Source: Triglochin maritima (taxonomy: Eukaryota > Streptophyta > Magnoliopsida > Alismatales > Juncaginaceae). Taken from it: a stretch of DNA of 64,000 nt. Positions 44,010 to 56,082 of the stretch are shown piece after piece. Under the pieces are notes generated by a model that was not told the origin of the DNA, made no database searches, and saw only the letters and a list, made by a program, of their open reading frames with translations. Position 1 is the stretch's first letter; each line of letters opens with the position of its first letter. Both the position numbers and the translations under genes were made by a program. The stretch spans positions 50,750,053 through 50,814,052 of the forward strand of contig OY821775.1 in assembly GCA_963682175.1 (NCBI GenBank), read 5' to 3'.

Positions 44010-44470
44010 CAAAACCAAAAACTTCAAATCAGCCACAAAAACCAAACTTTCGCCAAAAACCACCACACAAAAAACTCAAATCAGTTACAAAAAACCACAT
44101 TCCTCCTCATCCGCAAAAACTCAACACAAAAAAACTCAAATCAGCTACAAAAAACCATGTTTCCGAAAAACCGAAGACCAATCCATCACATAACAAAACC
44201 CCAAAACTTCAAATCAGCCACGAAAACCATACTTTCCACCAAAATTATCATACAAAAGACTAAATTCAGCTACAAAAAATCACATTCATCCTCATCCGCA
44301 AAAACTCAACACAAAAAAACTCAAATCAGCTACAAAAAACCACGTTTCCGAAAAACCGAAGACCAATTCATCACATAACAAAACCCCAAAACTTCAAATC
44401 AGCCACGAAAACCAAACTTTCCCCCAAAAACATCATACAAAAGACTAAAATCAGCTACAAAAAATCGCAT
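44010..44470. repeat. 185-bp tandem repeat inside Mutator-like member 1
   Basis: ACTTCAAATCAGCCAC recurs at 44021, 44206 and 44391, an exact 185-bp period. Each unit includes CTCATCCGCAAAAACTCAAC and CGAAAAACCGAAGACCAAT-type segments. Confidence 0.88.
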
Positions 44471-44865
44471 TCCTCATCCTCCTCGCCCCGAGAAAGACTC
44501 CAACGCCGACCATTTCCTCTTCTTCCTCGCCGACCAACTACATCGTGACGTCCTAACCAACAACGTTGGCATCTCAACCTCCTTAAGACTCACTCCCGCA
44601 CCATCTCCTCGGCATCCCTCTTACCGATTTCGTCTTCCATCGGGAGAAAATGATGGAGAATGAAATGTTTGGGGGGATAATGGAAGGTTTTGATAATATA
44701 TGTATGTTGGAAACCAAATGTCACATAGTTTCGCGTGCGTGTGATGTGACACAAAATAAATAATAATATGTGATTTAATTAATCTTTGGTTTTTACTGAC
44801 TGTATTGTCCACGTCAGACGGCGTCCGGGACGCTCCGTGGCCGTAAAACATTTCCCATGTTCTAA

Positions 44866-47800
44866 TTGTCGTGTCCTATGAAATTGAATAACATAAGGTG
44901 CAAAAGAATTGCACGCTACTGTAGGATCGGAATAATGAAATATTTAGTTTGCTTGGAAACTATATAATCACCGTCATGTATCAAAATTTTATAGTTTAAG
45001 GGAGGAGAAAAGCTACAAGTTAGTTTGCTAAGAGTACAAGTTAATTATTTTTGTTAAAAAGTAACAGTGAAAATTATTAACGCAAAGCAGTCGTGTAACC
45101 TCTAAATATTACAATTATTTCTTGCCTCTTGTGGAATTGATGCAAATCTGTTTAAAGAAAATTAAGGAAGATGAGAATGTTACAATATGCACGAAAGCAA
45201 GTAAACATGAAGAAGAAAATATTCCACCTTCAACATTTATTTTCGAAGGAACCACATATATATATGTTATGTTTTATAACACAGCAGCAAAATATATTAT
45301 CTCAGTTGGGTCGGCGGTGACCCTTACCCTTATTAAATTCCCAATAATTGAATTTTTCTAGGATTTAGAAACATTGATATTAGGGTCTACCTTTATACAC
45401 CAATGCAGCCTAGATAAGCTCTCTTGTACTCTACGCCATTTTATGAAATGGATTTTCTTGATCTCTGATTTCTCAATAGAGTGGATCATCCATCTATGGG
45501 AAGAAGCTGTACCAAGTCTTTGTAAATTTGGATAAGACAAGACTTATAGGATCACTTTTATTATTATTTAGTCTTTGTAAATTTTTGTCCTCTTTTATGA
45601 TAACAACCATATCGATTAATATAATATTTGAGCTTTTGCAATAAAACCCACCTTAAAGATATATCTATCCACAGATATTCTAACTTTATAGTTCATAATT
45701 ATAGCATGTTATCAAAATCCTCTTAAAAGTCAAAATTTTATCAATCTTTCCGTTTACACCTTCTGAACGGATTATGATGTCCCACATAGTTAGTCAATAA
45801 ATCGGTTTACTGATTCATTCTTTTGTAAGTTTGGTTGTGATATAACTGGTTTATAAGGACTACTTAAGTTGTCAAAGCATATATATATTTTAAAATAAAT
45901 TACGAATTACTAGAACAGTTTTTTTTCTCAATACAAACAAATACTTTAACCCCCAACCAAAGCCACAATGTTTATCACTACTAAACAAAAACTATTAATT
46001 ACTTGCGTGAGGTTGATGAGTTTGTCGAATTAATACCAAATGTCCGTCAAGTTGTTGCAGCATGAAAATGACATAAAAGCATAGATTTTTACAGCATTTT
46101 GGAGGCACCAAAGAATCTATCCCATATTCCCATAGTTGATAAGTTGACAACCAAATAGAGCTAAGTTCATATACACATAACCATATCAAACCTATAGTGC
46201 CACTCAATATGTGAGCAAAAACATCACTTTAATCATTAACAAAGATTCTTCCACTTAATAGAGATTTTTGCTTTTTGGTGGACCATGATGTGGAATATTA
46301 AATCACCAAGCAATGAACAACCTCTTTCCTATCACTTTCCTTTACGCCTCAATCAAAATAAGTTTTTTCAATGGATTAAAAAATTACCAGAATTTTTTAA
46401 ACCAAAAATCTTTCTGGATGAAGAGGAGGACCAAAATTTGTTAATTCTTCTAATGCATAGGGTGACCTCTCAACCTTAATAAACAATAACTACAATAAAA
46501 ACCTCGAAAACGAAATACTTAAGATAATACAGAACATCTAAAAATATTTTTTAGAAAATCATCTTATTTGTTAGATGACAACAAAAACTTGATGATATTT
46601 ACATACATATATGCGGCCACAAAAAAGAAGTAAATAAAACATATTCAACCGATAAACACAATAGATCCTTGTCACTAATTTTCTATCACTAGAAATAAAG
46701 AAGAAGAAAAATTCATCCATTATTTTGCATTTCAAACCACCACCATCAACCGACATGATATGAAACATGGACTTAAATGGAAGTCATTTATAGTCCTCTC
46801 CTCCTCACACGTCCCACCAAAAAGGAGGAAGAGAAAACATGTCTGATGAAATTCTAGGTCATGGATGATGCAAGCTGCCTTCTGATCTTTGAGATTATAA
46901 GTTGAGGACATGTTTGATCTTGTCAAACAGGGATATAATAATATTTATGGCAAGTGATTAACTCCTAAACCAACAAACAAAGCTTACCTGAAAAGCAAAG
47001 TGGCTCAAACTGGACAGGTTTCTTCTGAAAGACCTCTTTTGTCCAAATAGGTGGCAACTGGGAATGGTTGCAACCAACAACAAACCACAGATTATAAAAT
47101 TTAATAACATTAATCAAGGATGAGATCATAGTAAAGTCATAGCAAATGGGTTGGAACAGTCTGCTCTGCAGTGATAAAATAAATAAATAATCCAAGATAA
47201 GATGTAGCAAGTGGGCATGAATAATTGCAAGATGAAGATCAAAAGCTGCATATATATATTATATAATCCTATATTTGATAGCTTCAACTGATGATCATGA
47301 ACATGTCACAAAGCATGCCACATTTGAAAATTCAAATTGCTAAAGAAGTATTTCATATGTTGGACCACAAAAATATTTAATAGCTCGGATGCGGAATATA
47401 AATCAACAGGTCATTGCTGGTCCACCTTGTAAGCCATTCCAAACTCCAAAGTTTGGCACTTGGAACGAACTAATAAAATAATTGTTGAACGATAACTGAG
47501 AATGTGCAATACTGCAATACCATGGGACTCTTCCCTGTCAGCAGAGCCATTTCAGCCATTAAACTAAATAAACTTTAAATAGTAGAGATAAAATATAGAG
47601 TAGAGTGTTGCACTAGGTAACTTCAAAACTGCAACAATAAACAAACCATTCCTTTGTTTCAAGCATGTTAATTATATGGTTTAACCCTAATTGAGTTCAG
47701 TCCCAAAATCACAAATAAGAAAATACCAAGCAAACAATGACTAAAAGGTCTGACAAGAAAGCCACCTAAATAATCCTTCTTCTGTTAATATGAACATGGA

Positions 47801-49630
47801 TCTTGCATTTATCGTAAATTTTGTTTGAACTTCTACATTCTCAGATCAAAATGCATCACTTAAAAATCTTTTTACCATTGCTTGTTCATCTCTAATGAAG
47901 CAAGTTGAATAAAAACAGAAATTCAAGGCTGAGAGTTTAAAAGTGAAACTGGAAATAATTAACAAAAATTTACCTCAATACTACAATTAAAGAATCTTCT
48001 GAATCAAGAATGTTACACCAGATGCGATTATTCAAGAGGCAGTGGTTAGTACTTAAACTGCATACAGACATATATATGAATGTAAAGTACAGAAGCATTG
48101 GAAATCTCTGGAGCTAAACAAATCACTAAACCTGCGTGCTCTTAATCCACAGTTTTCATTCACCATGATAAACTTTTAAGTTTTGGACTTAAAAGTATTG
48201 TCTCGTCATTGCGTTTGCGCTTTGGCAATGCCTTTCATAAAAATACGCCAAGTGCATGGGTGGTGGTTAGCCGAGTAAATACAAAATAGTGGTGTAATGA
48301 GACATTGGGTCATCACAGGGTTTCCTTGAGAATTCATTATCCAAATTGTCAGATGATTGATTATACACCCTACTAAGTTACGAATACATTATTTAATTTA
48401 CATGGTTAAAGTTGACCTTGTATAGGTCAAGCCCACAAAGGCACTAACTAAACCATATTAATCAACTGATGTTTTTTTCAAGCCGAACCAAATTGTATTA
48501 GATTTAGAATGGTTTTGATTTGGTTGATAGGTATTGCTGTTTTAAATAAGCACAGCTATGTGATGTTCAATAAGACAAACATTGTTTGTGGTTCTTGTTT
48601 GTAGGCATGATTTACAAGTCAACTCGTCATAAACAATTATGATTGTAAGAGAAAGTTCATATTATGATCGTTTTTGTTTGTTTGGAGTGTTACATGCATG
48701 CACACTCAATAGAAAACAACGTGGTGACCACAGATGATTCATGATTGAATATGCATTGCGAACAACATATTGATTAGAATTTCGTGTACTTTTAAAGGTA
48801 AGGCCGGAGATCGTCGTCACGACGTGGGTTTGGCGGCGCGGCATGCATATTCGTTCGCAATGGCTGACCAAATCGATGGTTCAAAGAGTCTGCCATATCA
48901 TGTTGGATTGAATCTTCGACTTAATATGTAAATAACTAAACATGTGTGTGATTAATTCCTGGTGGTATGAAAGAATTGTTAAAAACAAGATCGATGATAG
49001 TATCCCAATGCTTATGGTAGCAAAGGGAATTGATGCCATCCGGTCCAGGAGCCCTCATAGGATCGATCGAGAAAACTTTTTATTTCATCTTCTAGCTACG
49101 AAGCCTCTTCTTTGTGGCACAGTGATGAAAATAAGTTAATAATTGGCCCAAAGAGTATGACTGTTTATTTTGATGAACAATGTAAGATAGAGAATTACAT
49201 TTCAAGTTCAACAACTTGGAGGTCAGGAAAATCCATAATATGAATACAGAAGCAGCACAAGCTGCAATAAAGAAAAATGATACTATCGGGGCAAACAAAT
49301 ATAATTTCACGCTTCGCAATTTAGTTTGATTCTGTTAAGAAAGCTTGAACACAATTATGTGCACCACTATATTGTTGCTTTTGTTATACACAAGACAGAA
49401 TCACTACCTGTAATACACCTCAAACTCGCATTTCAATTGAAAATTGAAGCAAGAAAATGTGGAAGAACCAGGAAGCCAAAGTAGGATGGCATTATTCTCC
49501 TGTTCTTATAGCATAAAAAGCAAAGCCAAAATTCATATGTGAATGCTATACTATAAAAACTGTATACAGAGAGGCTGCTGTTAGTAAATAGGTCAGATAC
49601 ACTCATTTTCCTCTTTTCCACGTTCTCATA
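44866..49630. other. Long intergenic region
   Basis: About 4.8 kb of AT-rich sequence with no convincing gene, RNA or intact transposon. A minus-strand stretch near 46988-47080 reads QLPPIWTKEVFQKKPVQFEP and ends at a GT donor-like site, so it may be a stray exon, but I do not recognise it. A small GC-rich patch at 48800-48850 is unexplained. Confidence 0.4.
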
Positions 49631-50375
49631 CTACATCTTCCTCGTCAGATATATATCTAACCTTGACTGCAGGTCACTGTCCAAGCCAATATCTCCATTT
49701 TCAGCTGCCTCGGCTTGAACAACCTTGCCAGCTGAAACGGGAGCCGCCGATACACTGCCGGAAGGGGCGTTCAGGAGCTGAAAACAAACACCAGAATGGT
49801 TCATCTTCAACTTAGGCAAAATTTATACCAAAAAAATGGAGGATAAATATTTCAGGTTATTTAACCCTTACCTGTTGATCCATGTCTATCCCAATTTCGT
49901 CAAGAACTTGGTTCACTAGCTCATCAGTTTCTTCCTCCTCCTCATCTCCATCCAGGACATCATCAATGGCATCAGCCATGACTTCGGACGTGAGCTCCAT
50001 TCTCTCATTTTTCATCTCAAAATTCATCATTATCTTCTGCAATGCCGGTAAGTTCATTTGTCTATTCATCTGCCCCAAGGCCTTAGTCTCACACCTTTCA
50101 TGGCCTCACCCATTGCTTGCGTTGATGCCACTGTCTTCACAGAAAAGCAGGTTAGACTGTTGGTGTTGAGCCAGGTAATGTGCTCATGACATATTTTCCT
50201 CAGAACTAAAAAATGTTGACCTGAATCCGAAGCGATACTCCTTGTAGTTGTGATTTAAGTGCATAGAATTTGGTGATCTGATGACGAGTTCGGATGAGGT
50301 CCTTTGCCATTATTCTAACAGCCACCTTATAAGTTACGGCTTGCTTGTGAAATTGATCCATTGGAAACACCACCT
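49631..50375 (-). pseudogene. VPS2: VPS2/CHMP2-like ESCRT-III subunit, truncated and frameshifted
   Basis: Minus-strand exons with good GT-AG sites: 50221-50375, 49872-50130 and 49631-49777. They encode MAKDLIRTRHQITKFYALKS, then ASTQAMGEAMKGV, GQMNRQMNLPALQKIM, VMADAIDDVLDGDEEEEETD and ELVNQVLDEIGIDMDQQ, ending SDLQSRLDIYLTRKM. This is the middle and C-terminal part of VPS2.1, a subunit of the ESCRT-III filament that cuts membrane necks in multivesicular-body formation. The N-terminal exons with the first basic helix are absent. A 2-base insertion after MKGV (near 50092) shifts the frame. The C-terminal MIT-interacting end is altered (normally LDNLRKM or similar). Probably a relic of a gene copy. 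Confidence 0.82.
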
Positions 50376-51040
50376 CTGTTTTGCAGATCACAGAGGGTGA
50401 GACCCATAATTGTGGACCCTCCTGGGTTATATGGTTCCGAAAGGATGAATGTAGTTTGGGCAAGAGAAAGGAGACCACTTCCTTCATCTTTCAAACTATT
50501 TATAGGTATGCATATTTGTCTTCATGGGCTAATGGTTAGCAAAAGAACATCGGACTTGCCCATGATTATTAGCTCATATTTCATATTGATTGTCGCAATT
50601 GTCATTCAGATGTGTGTTCAGAGGATCATTATTCTGATTCTAATGAGACTTGTCAACTTAATGGTGTCTCATTTTTTACTAGATTAGAACCATCACACTG
50701 TCGTCATTTCTGTGAAACGAATATTAACATCTCCCTTCCATCCCTTTTCCCCCTTCATGTTTACCTTGTAAACTTTACTCTATTATCTAGGATGCTAACA
50801 TTGGTTAGGATTGGCAACAACTGTATTTACTTGTGTTGTTCATGGATTAGGTGGCACTCGGCCGGCACATATGATAAAAATACAAGAACAGGTGGTCCAT
50901 TTGGAATGCAATGTGCAATGGTCTTTTTTCCTAGTTTTACATAGATTGGTCACAATTATATTTGATGTCTTTCGTGCATCATGAAATGCAACGTGCATAT
51001 ATCGAGGATGAAGGAGCTTTTTTGAAGATTATTCTGGGCA
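50376..51040. other. Region upstream of VPS2 relic
   Basis: The missing N-terminal VPS2 exons were looked for here on the minus strand and not found. Nothing else recognised. Confidence 0.4.
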
Positions 51041-51264
51041 CGTGCGTCATGGACGTTACCTGACGTGGTCAATCCAGTCAGTAAAAATCACATATCAAAG
51101 ATTAATTAAATAACATATTATTTATTTACGCTTATCCATTTCCACTGTGTCAAAGATTAAGTTATATGTTGACATTTGGAGCATCATGGACTATATCAAA
51201 TGACTATTTAAACGATCTGCATTTCTTTTATTGTGAAATCGAAGATGATCAGTTGCATTTGCAT

Positions 51265-51326
51265 CATTTAGGTCAATTGGAAACAACCTCACTGTTTTAC
51301 AGTGGTAGGGTTACGTACATCCGACC

Positions 51327-51359
<33 letters not shown>

Positions 51360-51395
51360 ATCCTATCTCGCTTAGGCGGGAGCCTCTTCTGAGTC
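51265..51395 (+). mobile_element. Au-like SINE fragment
   Basis: GGAAACAACCTCACTG, GGTAGGGTTACGTACATCCG and GCTTAGGCGGGAGCCTC occur in the order seen in plant Au-type SINE 3' parts. The middle, normally a short C-rich segment, is replaced by 32 C residues (51328-51359). Assignment is from memory of the family consensus. Confidence 0.5.
51328..51359. repeat. Poly-C tract (32 C)
   Basis: A run of 32 C residues inside the SINE-like fragment, probably expanded from a short C-rich stretch. Length may be an assembly estimate. Confidence 0.85.
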
Positions 51396-51715
51396 ATTTA
51401 GGTTATGTTGATATTGATGTGTCACATCACGCGCACACTAAACTATGTAATTTTTGATTTCCATCATATATATCTCCTCAAAATCTTCCATTATTCCCCA
51501 AAAGTCAATGTAAATGTTGGAGGACGACGTCGAGTTTTGGTGGAGGGAGGTGGTTTTGCCATATGGTGGAGGGAGAGATCGGGATCCACCTCGTTGGCGC
51601 CGTCGACGGAGAGATAGAGGATGGGGTGGGAGGAAAGCCGAGGAAGACGACGCTAGAGTGAGTCTTGAGGGAGGTGGGGACGCCGACGATGTTGGTGAGG
51701 ACGTCGCAGTGAATA

Positions 51716-53457
51716 CTGGGTCATTTTTATTTATTTATTTATGAGAGATGATACGTAGTTGACGATAAAGTTTAGGTTAATTTTCTCAAGTGCAGACATG
51801 GGCGGACCTAGACGTGTGCACGCGTAGGCAAGTGCCCACGCCAGAAATTTGAAGTTAATGTAAGATATTAAACCAAAATTAATGTGTGTCCACACTTCTA
51901 ATCAGGCATAGTATGCATTATGAGTGTAATTATCTCACAATAGAGTAGAAAACTACAAACTTATAAAGACTATAGGATAATTAATGATTTCCGATGTAGG
52001 ACTATTCTAAAATTGTTGTACATTTAAACAAAATTAAATTTAAATTACATACATGTATCCTTAATCTCTAAAATTAAAATTTTCCCCAAAATCTCTCTTA
52101 ATCCTTGCACCTTCTCAACCACTCCACGTCTCCACCACCAAAATCCCTCTCAATCCAGCGATTCCTACCTTCTCCGCATTTCTCGATCTCCTCGGCTCCA
52201 CGCCTCCACGACGCCGTCTCTCCACGCGGGCCACGCCCCCATCTCTCTACGCCCCTGCGGTGCCTCCACCTCTCCGAGTTCTTCGGCCAGGTACTCTCTC
52301 CCTTTCCCACTGGTGGAACGAGTGGTTGTGGTCCTGGTTACAACGATTTTCATTTTGATGTTTGTTTTGCTATTCCTTGTCAAGTGGTATGATATGGACT
52401 TTTTGCTGTTTTGGTATTCCTTGTCAAGTGGTGGTGGTCCTGGTGGTACGATTTTAATTTTGATGTTTGTTTTGGTATTTCTTGTCAAGTGGTTCGTGAA
52501 CAAAATCTTGTGAGATGTATCATGAAATTTCTTCCTTTATCGAAACGTATTTGTTTATTTCAGTGACAAAAAGAGGACGAAGACTGATCTGGCTTTATAA
52601 TCTTGTAAACCCATTTGATCCTTAAATCTAATGTTTATTTTCTTACCCTAACGAGAAGACTTTGAGGAAGCGGAAAATTCGACTTTAGAAGGATTTCTGG
52701 GCGATTGATATTCTGATTTTTTTATAAAATCTAGAAGTTGAGTTGGAAAAAGACACTTACATGGCTTAAACATATGTGTGTGTGAGACGGCTAAAGTTTG
52801 TTTTCTAGTCTCGCATTTGATCCTTGGGGGGTTCTTATGAATGTTTCTATCTTATTTTTTGAATTGCATCTTCTTCTTGATTTAATTTTTGATTGCGAAT
52901 TTTGATTGAAGAATAAAATAGCTCCTCCAATTTAATGTTTGCGAGTAGAAAAATTTGATCATTGTGTTGCTTTAGAGCATAGAGTTTGATCACAACTCCA
53001 TTCAATTTTTGTTTTTCATAGTCAGGAATGGATAAGTTTTTTATTAAAAACCCCAAACAAGCTGAATTTCATCCTACTCTGCATAATGAAATTCGTAGAG
53101 AATATTACTTAAGATGAATTTCCTGTCCTTCTGACCCTAACTATTATATTATTTTTTGGTTGATATATTTTTAAAAGGTATCTACCCCTGAGTGTAGATG
53201 ATAAAGGGTAGTTGCACACTTGCAGTCCTCTCTTGCAACTAACTGCTTTTGCATCATGAATGTCGAAAATTATGTTAATTATCACTAAAACAGTGCAATT
53301 AAAAAATGCCTCAGCATTCGAAATCATATTTGGTGGCGTTTTCTTCATTAATTATTCAAAGAACATGGTCGTAAGTCGTAACTGAATTATTCTATAACTA
53401 AATACTTGTAAACATATATTAACGTAGTACAGTGCAGGAAACATGCGTAGTGTTGAA
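51716..53457. other. Intergenic region with short direct repeats
   Basis: No supported gene. GGGCGGACCTAGACGTGTGC at 51799 resembles the ends of some hAT-like elements, without a partner. A ~65-bp direct repeat (ATTTTGATGTTTGTTTTG then ATTCCTTGTCAAGTGGT) lies at about 52348-52388 and 52454-52494. The pyrimidine-rich 52085-52290 resembles an untranslated leader. Confidence 0.4.
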
Positions 53458-53682
53458 TTGATTAATGGGAAATGTTTGTTGAACGCAGCGCGTCACGGAC
53501 GCGTTCTACGTGGACATCCATGTCAGCCCTTACGTGGCCAAAGCATGAATGTTTTTTTGTTTTTTCTTCCTGATGTCCACTCAAATCACATTAAATGCGT
53601 TTCAACTCAGCACGTTCTCTCTCTCCACCCAAATACAAATATGATGACACTCTTTCTTTCTTCTTCATTCTTTCTCTCCAGA

Positions 53683-53935
53683 ATAAATCACCATTTCGAA
53701 GAAGCGTCTGATGCCGACTCCCAGGATTCTTCACAACGTAAGCAGCGTGAATGGGACGGTGCGAAGACTTCCCGATGTTCTTGTCAACGCTCCGTGGTGA
53801 AGACTTACGTCTGTTCGGTTTATGTTGTACATCTCTCCGTAATAAATCACCATTTCGAGTAAGATATTACGTCGAAGAAGCGTCTGATGCCGACTCCGAA
53901 GGTTCTTGACAACGTAAGCAGCGCGAATGAGACAG
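53683..53935 (+). repeat. ~158-bp tandem duplication in member 2
   Basis: AATAAATCACCATTTCGA and GAAGCGTCTGATGCCGACTC, then AACGTAAGCAGCG, occur in both copies, which start at about 53685 and 53843. The second copy has a short insertion after CATTTCGA. Confidence 0.85.
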
Positions 53936-54224
53936 TCATGTTTAAGTCTTACATCTTCTTTCCGATTTACTGGGAAAATATATATTATTTTTGTAATTTG
54001 TGTGTGTTTGTGTTTGTAATGGAAATCTGAGATGCTATTTTTTTCCTAAACGTAATTCTTGTGGGGTAAAATATACAGGGGGAGATTTGTTGAGTTTGTG
54101 CGGAGGTGGCAGGGGGCGGCAGCCCCTGCGGGGGACGTGATATTGATTCGTTTTTTTTGTTTCGACATCATATTATTGCATTCCATATATTGATTCGTTT
54201 ATTCCGACAATAATGAAGCCATAT

Positions 54225-55250
54225 ATTATTCCGGACTGCAAATACACTTATTCCGGACTGCAAATACACTTATTCCGGACAACAAGTCAACTTATTCCGG
54301 ACAAACTTTATGTTCCGTTTCTGGACACACTTTATTCTTAAATCGGACAACAAATACACTTTTTTTGGACTGCAAATACACTTATTCCGGACAAACTTTA
54401 TGTTCCGTTTCTGGACACACTTTATTCTTAAACCGGACAACAAATACACTTATTCCGGACAACAAATACACTTATTCCGGAGAGCAAATACACTTATTCC
54501 GGACAAACTTTCTGTTCCGTTTCTGGTCACATTTTCTTCTTATTCCGGACTGCAAATACACTTATTCCGGACAGCAAATACACTTATTCCGGACAACAAA
54601 TCAACTTATTCCGGACAAACTTTATGTTCCGTTTCTGGACACACTTTATTCTTAAACCGGACAACAAATACACTTATTCCGGACAACAAATACACTTATT
54701 CCGGACAGCAAATACACTTATTCCGGACAAACTTTCTGTTCCGTTTCTGGACACACTTTCTTCTTATTCTGGACAACTACACTTATTCCGGACTGCAAAT
54801 AAACTTATTCCGGACAGCAAATACACTTATTCCGGACAACAAATCAACTTATTCCGGACAAACTTTATGTTCCGTTTCTGGACACACTTTATTCTTAAAC
54901 CGGACAACAAATACACTTATTCCGGACAACAAATACACTTATTCCGGACAGCAAATACACTTATTCCGGACAAACTTTCTGTTCCGTTTCTGGACACACT
55001 TTCTTCTTATTCTGGACAACTACACTTATTCCGGACTGCAAATAAACTTATTCCGGACAGCAAATACACTTATTCCGGAAAACAAATCAACTTATTCCGG
55101 ACAAACTTTATGTTCCGTTTCTGGACACACTTTATTCTTAAACCGGACAACAAATACACTTATTCCGGACAACAAATACACTTATTCCGGACTGCAAATA
55201 CACTTATTCCGTACAACAATATACACTTATTCCGGACAGACACATAACGT
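54225..55250 (+). repeat. CTTATTCCGGACA higher-order tandem array
   Basis: A 22-bp unit (CTTATTCCGGACAACAAATA plus CA) alternates with a longer unit containing AACTTTATGTTCCGTTTCTG. These combine into a 243-bp higher-order repeat: TCAACTTATTCCGG occurs at 54601, 54844 and 55087, exactly 243 apart. Because 243 is a multiple of three the array stays open in more than one frame (for example 54310-55269). I treat this as repeat structure rather than a gene. Confidence 0.92.
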
Positions 55251-55596
55251 AAACAGGACAAACACATAATGTAAACTGCACACACACATAAAGTAAGCTA
55301 GACAAATTAAGTTGATCCAACGTAAAACTTAAAAACAAATATTTTATTATGATAAGTGTGGGCTCTGCACGAATAATGAGACTGCACGATGTCCTAGGGT
55401 CTGCACACTGTCTTATCTGTGTATTGGGAAATGAATCGTTCAACTTAAAGAACCGGCGTTTTTTAAAAAGACCAAAACGCGTGAAGAGAAATTTCGCTGA
55501 CTGGACGCTGACTCAAAGAAAAATATCTGAACTGTACAGATCCACGTAAGGCGCGTCCGTGACGCGCGCGTCCGTCTATAACTACTCTTGATTAAT

Positions 55597-56082
55597 ACCT
55601 TGAACAAATATAACATTTTTTTACTTACAAAAAAACCTAGACAAAATGATCTACAAAGAAAAGATAACATATAACAAGTTTCAACAGATTCATACTGAGT
55701 ATGATGATGAACAAACAAACATCCTCAACTTAACCGTTGCACGATAATTATGCAGAGGATTAATGCTTACAAACAAGTGCTCAAATGATAAGCATTGAAC
55801 CACGACGTATCAAGTGTCAATTGTCAACAACAATGGTTAACATGAAATATTAATAACTAAAATAGTCTCGCATTAATATTAATTACTACGACTGTTTCAG
55901 CCCCTTATTAGAGGGGCAACAAAAATTAAGCATAAAAACTTGAAAATAAGCATTTGCCAACGCCTAACAAGGCCAAGCCAACAGGTAAGTCCAAAATGCG
56001 CCTATATCAAATCCCAAATCATCAAAACATAAAGCAATAAAGTTCTTAAAACAAGCTAAAATAAACCCCAATAGCGACAGAT
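55597..56082. other. 3' region of HSC70 copy 2
   Basis: The minus-strand HSC70 3' untranslated region probably occupies the part next to 56082. Nothing else seen. Confidence 0.45.

Larger units (their letters stand above)
42859..44856. mobile_element. Non-autonomous Mutator-like element, family member 1
   Basis: Flanked by a near-perfect 9-bp duplication, ATATTCTAA at 42850-42858 and ATGTTCTAA at 44857-44865. The terminal inverted repeats contain GCGTCCCGGACGC followed by TGACGTGG on both sides, and the right end read inward starts GGGAAATGTTTTACGG. The 1,998-bp interior has no transposase. From left to right it holds a CTGCAACGTTTGGTTTCC repeat, a long T-rich TTTTTAAGT array, a 185-bp tandem repeat, and a short GC-richer piece at 44480-44640 also present in the relative at 51041. 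Confidence 0.85.
51041..51715. mobile_element. Truncated Mutator-like element, family member 3, with insertion
   Basis: The left side, GGACGTTACCTGACGTGGTC followed by AATCCAGTCAGTAAAAA and AAAGATTAATTAAAT, matches the right end of the element at 42859-44856 read on the other strand. Homology resumes at about 51410 with TGTGTCACATCACGCGCAC and continues to GTGAGTCTTGAGGGAGGTGG near 51660. The stretch 51130-51405 is absent from the relative and looks inserted. No second terminus or duplication was seen. Confidence 0.7.
53467..55587. mobile_element. Non-autonomous Mutator-like element, family member 2
   Basis: A perfect 9-bp target-site duplication, TTGATTAAT, lies at 53458-53466 and 55588-55596. 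The left end GGGAAATGTTTG matches the right terminus of the element at 42859-44856. Both ends contain GCGTCACGGACGCG followed by TACGTGGA in inverted orientation. The 2,121-bp interior has no transposase. It carries a ~158-bp tandem duplication at 53683-53935 and about 1 kb of TTATTCCGGACA-type repeats. Confidence 0.9.

Noticed and set aside
52105..52392. A 95-codon Pro/Ser/Arg-rich frame
   Set aside because: Pyrimidine-rich leader-like composition, no domain, and frames on both strands are equally open.
54225..55250. CRISPR-like regular repeats
   Set aside because: Units are contiguous with no unique spacers, in a plant nuclear transposon; this is a satellite-type array.
54310..55269. A 319-codon open frame in the TTATTCCGGACA array
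   Set aside because: Open only because the repeat period is a multiple of three; overlapping frames are equally open and no known fold is present.
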